Of a stretch of DNA of 47,764 bases, positions 43,767 to 47,764 are shown piece by piece; within the stretch, counting starts at the first letter, position 1; each line of letters starts with the position of its first letter. Source of the DNA: Actinomyces bowdenii (GTDB taxonomy: Bacteria > Actinomycetota > Actinomycetes > Actinomycetales > Actinomycetaceae); assembly GCF_017592395.1 (NCBI RefSeq), contig NZ_JAGFOU010000013.1, forward strand, positions 43,168-90,931, in the 5' to 3' direction. The translations under genes were made by a program, and so were the position numbers. The notes beneath the pieces are model-generated. The model worked only from the letters and a program-made list of their open reading frames with translations. It was not told where the DNA came from and made no database searches.

Positions 43767-44975
43767 ATGACCAAGAAAAGACCCCTGGGCATCGGTGTCA
43801 TCTCGCTGGGATGGATGGGCCGCCTCCATGCACGCAGCTACCGATCGGTGCCCGAGCGATTCCCCGAGCTGGGGGTGGCCCCGCACCTGGTGGCCGCCGC
43901 CGACCCGGTCGAGCAGATCCGCACCGAGGCGGTGGAGGACCTGGGCTTCGAGCGCGCCTACGCCGACTACCGGGAGCTGCTGGCCGACCCGCGGGTCGAG
44001 GCCGTCTCCATCTGCGCCCCCAACTTCCTCCACCACGAGATGGCGCTGGCCGCCATCGAGGCGGGAAAGCCCTTCTGGATCGAGAAGCCCATGGGCATCA
44101 GCGCCGAGCAGTCCCGCCGGATCGCCCTGGCGGCCCAGGACGCCGGCCTGGTCACCGCCGTGGGATTCAACTACCGCCACACCCCGGCCATCGAGTACCT
44201 GCGCTCGCTCGTGCGCGACGGCGCCCTGGGGCGCATCACCAATGTGCGGGTGTGGTTCATCGCCGACTACAACTCCTCCCCGCTGAGCCCGCTGACCTGG
44301 CGGGCATCGCGCGAGAAGGCCGGCGCCGGCGTCGTCCCCGACCTCATGAGCCATGGGGCCGACCTGGCCCAGTACGTCGTGGGCCGCATCGCCTCGGTCA
44401 GCGCGCAGACCGGCACCTTCATCACCGAGCGGCCCATCCCCACCAGGATGGGCATCGGCCACTCCGGCTTCGAGATCGGCGATGAGGTGGGCCCCGTGGA
44501 GAATGAGGACTACGTGGCCATGCTCGTGCGCTTCGACGGCGGGGCCGTGGGCACGATGGAGTCCTCCCGGGTCAGCGTGGGCCCGCGGGCCGAGTACGTC
44601 GTCGAGGTCTACGGCACCGGCGGCTCGGCCCGCTGGAACTTCGAGCGGCTCAACGAGCTGGAGGTCTGCACCGACCTGGACGGCGGGGCCACCCACGGCT
44701 ACACCCGCGCCATGGCCGGGCCCCAGTGGGGTCAGTGGCACCGCTTCCAGCCCGCCATCGGCACCTCCATGGGCTTCGACGACATGAAGTGCATCGAGGC
44801 GGCCCAATTCCTGGAGTCGGTCCTCACCGGCGAGCAGATCGCCCCCTCGGCCGCCGACGCCTGGTGCGCCGCCGAGGTCGACCAGGCCATCATCGCCTCC
44901 GCCGAGGACGGCCAGTGGCACGATGTGCCGCCGGTCAGCGGCCCCACCACCTTCGACCGCGCCACCGGCGCCTGA
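43767..44975 (+). CDS. Gfo/Idh/MocA family oxidoreductase
   Basis: A 402-aa dehydrogenase, longer than the two IolG proteins. It begins GIGVISLGWMGRLHARSY, has the catalytic lysine in WIEKPMGIS and the second-domain site VVPDLMSHGADLAQYVVG. AAGGA precedes the ATG. The size and the HGADL line suit scyllo-inositol or other polyol dehydrogenases, but the substrate is not defined. It is followed by an IolT-type transporter after 21 bp, so both belong to one unit. Confidence 0.85.
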   Translation: MTKKRPLGIGVISLGWMGRLHARSYRSVPERFPELGVAPHLVAAADPVEQIRTEAVEDLGFERAYADYRELLADPRVEAVSICAPNFLHHEMALAAIEAGKPFWIEKPMGISAEQSRRIALAAQDAGLVTAVGFNYRHTPAIEYLRSLVRDGALGRITNVRVWFIADYNSSPLSPLTWRASREKAGAGVVPDLMSHGADLAQYVVGRIASVSAQTGTFITERPIPTRMGIGHSGFEIGDEVGPVENEDYVAMLVRFDGGAVGTMESSRVSVGPRAEYVVEVYGTGGSARWNFERLNELEVCTDLDGGATHGYTRAMAGPQWGQWHRFQPAIGTSMGFDDMKCIEAAQFLESVLTGEQIAPSAADAWCAAEVDQAIIASAEDGQWHDVPPVSGPTTFDRATGA

Positions 44976-44996
44976 ATCACAGGAGCACACCCGCAC

Positions 44997-46655
44997 ATGA
45001 GCCAGACAGCAACCGGCCTCTCCCTGCGAGGCATCACCAAGGAGCAGATGCGCGAGGCGGTGGACCAGACCCCGCCCTCGGGCAAGCACCGCGGCATCTT
45101 CGCCGTGGCCGCCGTGGCGACCCTGGGCTCCCTGCTCTTCGGTTACGACACCGGGGTCATCTCCGGGGCCCTGCCCTTCATGTACATGCCCTTCGCCGCC
45201 AAGGGCCTGCAGCTGACCGCCTTCGAGGAGGGCGCCATCGGCGGCACCCTCCTGGTGGGGGCGGCCCTGGGGGCGCTCATCGGCGGCCGACTGTCGGACC
45301 GCTACGGCCGCCGCCACAACATCACCCTGCTGGCGATCCTCTTCGTCGTCGGAGCCCTGGGCACCACCCTGGCCCCCAACGTGTGGATCATGTACCCCTT
45401 CCGGGTCGTCCTGGGCTTCGCCGTGGGCGGGGCCTCGGCCACGGTCCCGGTCTACCTGGCCGAGACCGCGCCCAAGCGGATCCGCGGCTCCATCGTGGCC
45501 ATCGACCAGCTGATGATCGTCACCGGCCAGCTCCTGGCCTTCGCCATGAATGCGGCGATCAGCCACGCCCAGGGCGGACCGCGCATCGCCATCGAGGCCG
45601 ACCCCTCGGGAACCCTGGCCCCCGGGGAGTACGCCTACGACACCATCCGCTCCCTCCAGGCCTCCCAGGGGGGCACCATGAGCGCCGATGAGTACCACGC
45701 CTTCCTCAACCAGCTGGTGATCTCCTGGGGCAATGGCGAGACCTGGCGCTACATGCTCGTGCTGTGCACCATCCCCGCCATCGCCCTGTGGATCGGCATC
45801 CGCCTCATGCCCGAGTCCTCGCGCTGGTACGTGGCCAAGGAGCGCCTCCACGAGGCCATCGGCGCCCTCAAGCGGGTGCGCGATGAGGACAAGGACGGCC
45901 CCCTGGTCGACGAGCTCATGGAGATGGCCGAGTCCCGCCAGCACGAGCTGGCCGAGGAGTCCGCCAAGCGCGGCCTGGGCTATGTCCTGGCCACGCCCTG
46001 GCTGCGCAAGCTGCTGGGCGTGGGCATCTTCCTGGCGGTGGTCAACCAGACCACCGGCGTCAACACGGTCATGTACTACGCGCCCAAGGTGCTGGAGTAC
46101 GCGGGCATGTCCACCTCCTCGGCGATCACCGCGCAGGTGGCCAATGGGGTCATGAGCGTCATCGGCTCGGCCATCGGGATCTGGCTCATCATGAGGTTCC
46201 GCCGGCGCCAGATCCTCATCGCCGATGTCACGGGCGTGGGCATCTGCCTGCTGGGGATCGCCGCCACCTTCCAGTTCCTCATCGCCCCGCACATGGCCGA
46301 GCACACCGCCCCGCCGGCCTGGGCCGCCTACCTCATCCTGGCGCTCATGTCCGTGTTCATGCTCATCGTCCAATCCTCCAATGGCACGGTGGTGTGGACG
46401 ATGATGGGCGAGCTCTTCCCCGCCAATGTCCGCGGGGTCATGAATGGCACGGCGATCTTCTGCATGTGGACGGCCAACGCCATCATCACCTGGACCTTCC
46501 CGCGGATGATGGAGACCCTGGGCGGCGGCTACACCTACACGATCTACGGGGTGCTCAACCTCGTCATCGCCGTCATCCTGCTGCGCATCATGCCCGAGAC
46601 CTCGGATAAGTCCCTGGAGGAGATCGAGGCCGAGATGGAGGCGCGCTACTCCTGA
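44997..46655 (+). CDS. iolT: Sugar-porter MFS transporter, myo-inositol (IolT) type
   Basis: A 552-aa proton-coupled carrier with twelve helices. Marks are GSLLFGYDTGVISGALPF, GGRLSDRYGRRHN, MPESSRWYV, QTTGVNTVMYYAPKVL and MPETSDKSLEEIEAE. A ~45-residue insert between helices 5 and 6 (IEADPSGTLAPGEYAY region) is also present, shorter, in the paralogue at 23288. AGGAG lies eleven bases before the ATG, a long spacing. Together with the Gfo/Idh and iolE genes it forms the right-hand inositol unit. Confidence 0.88.
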   Translation: MSQTATGLSLRGITKEQMREAVDQTPPSGKHRGIFAVAAVATLGSLLFGYDTGVISGALPFMYMPFAAKGLQLTAFEEGAIGGTLLVGAALGALIGGRLSDRYGRRHNITLLAILFVVGALGTTLAPNVWIMYPFRVVLGFAVGGASATVPVYLAETAPKRIRGSIVAIDQLMIVTGQLLAFAMNAAISHAQGGPRIAIEADPSGTLAPGEYAYDTIRSLQASQGGTMSADEYHAFLNQLVISWGNGETWRYMLVLCTIPAIALWIGIRLMPESSRWYVAKERLHEAIGALKRVRDEDKDGPLVDELMEMAESRQHELAEESAKRGLGYVLATPWLRKLLGVGIFLAVVNQTTGVNTVMYYAPKVLEYAGMSTSSAITAQVANGVMSVIGSAIGIWLIMRFRRRQILIADVTGVGICLLGIAATFQFLIAPHMAEHTAPPAWAAYLILALMSVFMLIVQSSNGTVVWTMMGELFPANVRGVMNGTAIFCMWTANAIITWTFPRMMETLGGGYTYTIYGVLNLVIAVILLRIMPETSDKSLEEIEAEMEARYS

Positions 46656-46678
46656 TGCCCCGGGGGCGGCGGCCGGCG

Positions 46679-46755
<77 letters not shown>

Positions 46756-46814
46756 CCCACCCACCGCCCCGCCTTCCACCCCCCCACCACCGACAGCCAA
46801 TGAAGGAGAGGACC

Positions 46815-47741
46815 ATGGCCTTCCGACTCGACCCCAGCACCGCGATCAAGGACCCCCACGGCATCAGCTGGGGCATGCACCCCATCACCTGGCGCAATGA
46901 CGACATCCCCGAGGTCGGCGCCTTCAACACCCTGGAGGACATGCTCCTCGACCTGGCCGACACCGGCTATGCCGGCACCGAGTGCGCCGGGTTCTTCCCG
47001 CCCAGGGAGGAGGTCAAGGCCGCCGCCGAGGCCCGCGGCATCGCCATCGTGGCGCAGTGGTTCTCCTCCTTCATCGTGCGCGACGGGGTGGAGGCGGTCA
47101 TCCCCGATTTCGAGGCGACCTGCTCCTACCTGGAGTACCTGGGGGCCACCCGCGTCGTGGTCTCCGAGCAGACCGGCTCGGTCCAGGGCAAGCGCGACGT
47201 CTGCATCTTCACCAACAAGCCGGTGCTCAGCGAGGAGGAGTGGCCCGTCCTGGCCGAGGGCCTCAACCGTCTGGGCGGGATCGCCCACGAGCACGGCCTG
47301 GAGCTGGTCTACCACCACCACCTGGGCACGGTGATCCAGACCAAGGAGGAGACCATCCGCCTCATGGAGATGACCGACCCCGCCAGGGTCTCCCTCCTGT
47401 TCGACACCGGGCACGCCTATGTGGGCGACGGCGATGTCATGGGCCTGCTGCGAGCCACCATCGACCGGGTCAAGCACGTGCACTTCAAGGACGTGCGCCC
47501 CGAGAAGCTGGAGGAGTCCCGGGCCGCCGAGCGCTCCTTCCTCGACTCCTTCCTGGCGGGCATGTTCACCGTTCCGGGGGATGGCACCATCGACTTCACC
47601 GAGCCCTACCGCTTCCTGATCGACCACGGCTACCGGGACTGGATCCTGGTGGAGGCCGAGCAGGACCCGGCCATCGCCAACCCCCTTGGGTACGCCCGCA
47701 AGGCCCGGGCCTACCTGGAGGGCACGCTGTTCACAGGCTGA
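46815..47741 (+). CDS. iolE: Inosose (2-keto-myo-inositol) dehydratase
   Basis: A 308-aa TIM-barrel dehydratase that removes water from 2-keto-myo-inositol to give the diketone for IolD. It opens with ISWGMHPITWRNDDIPEVG and has TGYAGTECAGFFP, AQWFSSFIVRDG, VVSEQTGSVQGK, YHHHLGTVIQT, LLFDTGHAYVGDGD and VKHVHFKDVRP, the metal-ligand lines of IolE. GGAGAGGACC precedes the ATG at 46815. It ends 23 bp before the window edge. Confidence 0.96.
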   Translation: MAFRLDPSTAIKDPHGISWGMHPITWRNDDIPEVGAFNTLEDMLLDLADTGYAGTECAGFFPPREEVKAAAEARGIAIVAQWFSSFIVRDGVEAVIPDFEATCSYLEYLGATRVVVSEQTGSVQGKRDVCIFTNKPVLSEEEWPVLAEGLNRLGGIAHEHGLELVYHHHLGTVIQTKEETIRLMEMTDPARVSLLFDTGHAYVGDGDVMGLLRATIDRVKHVHFKDVRPEKLEESRAAERSFLDSFLAGMFTVPGDGTIDFTEPYRFLIDHGYRDWILVEAEQDPAIANPLGYARKARAYLEGTLFTG

Positions 47742-47752
47742 GCGCCCACCCG

Positions 47753-47764
47753 GTGGGGGGGGGG
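47753..47764. other. G-rich contig edge
   Basis: The window ends in a G run, matching the C run at the start. No feature is present. Confidence 0.6.

Overview
The window is about 47.8 kb of very GC-rich DNA with dense genes, frequent ATGA/TGATG stop-start overlaps, some GTG starts and good GAGGAG-type ribosome binding sites. Gene content (PspC-domain histidine kinase with LuxR partner, WXG100-like and YbaB-like proteins, an inositol cluster with a Cgl0159-type aldolase) points to an actinobacterium, probably Actinomyces or a relative; the genus is an inference. Both ends are homopolymer C/G runs, so the window is probably one whole contig.

Layout. (1) 86-6783: envelope-stress module. A PspC-type sensor kinase and NarL/LuxR regulator face three membrane-protein genes, two of which are duplicates of one another; the divergent promoter holds an ATCAGGG-N4-CCCTGAT repeat. 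(2) 6800-12558: a DJ-1/PfpI protein, then a translationally coupled minus-strand operon (acyl-CoA-dehydrogenase-like flavoenzyme, ABC ATPase, periplasmic binding protein, permease, FMN reductase) that looks like organosulfur acquisition. About 600 bp upstream is a 22-codon frame with five cysteines in seven codons, a candidate cysteine attenuator. (3) 12821-17829: two related alpha/beta hydrolases flanking an aldo/keto reductase, then a coupled DUF4143 ATPase/DUF4230 pair, headed by five 23-bp tandem repeats. (4) 18176-19810: guaA. (5) 19924-47741: a large myo-inositol catabolic region with iolA, B, C, D, E, G, H, an IolI-like TIM barrel, a Cgl0159-type aldolase, a transaldolase, two IolT-type transporters plus a divergent one, three Gfo/Idh oxidoreductases, and GntR and LacI regulators.

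How the parts work together. Inositol would enter through the IolT carriers, be oxidised by IolG, dehydrated by IolE, hydrolysed by IolD, isomerised by IolB, phosphorylated by IolC, cleaved by an aldolase, and finished by IolA. Eight copies of a palindrome of form TTTGT-N4-ACAAA lie in promoter regions of this section, several overlapping recognisable -35 boxes. That is the shape expected for a GntR repressor and defines a regulon that also takes in an alcohol dehydrogenase and a small membrane protein outside the core pathway.

The inositol cluster is interrupted between iolA and iolD by a 2.8-kb block (30124-32934) with a more AT-rich composition: a 99-aa WXG100/EspC-like protein, a 463-aa protein joining a WXG-like N-terminus to a calpain-type cysteine protease with an intact Cys-His-Asn triad and a calcium-loop motif, a small lipoprotein, and a YbaB/EbfC-like protein. 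It looks like an orphan type VII secretion effector module and is the best candidate for an undescribed system. Two related long palindromes, one a perfect 84-bp inverted repeat, sit directly behind stop codons. No rRNA, tRNA, CRISPR array, transposase or phage genes were seen.
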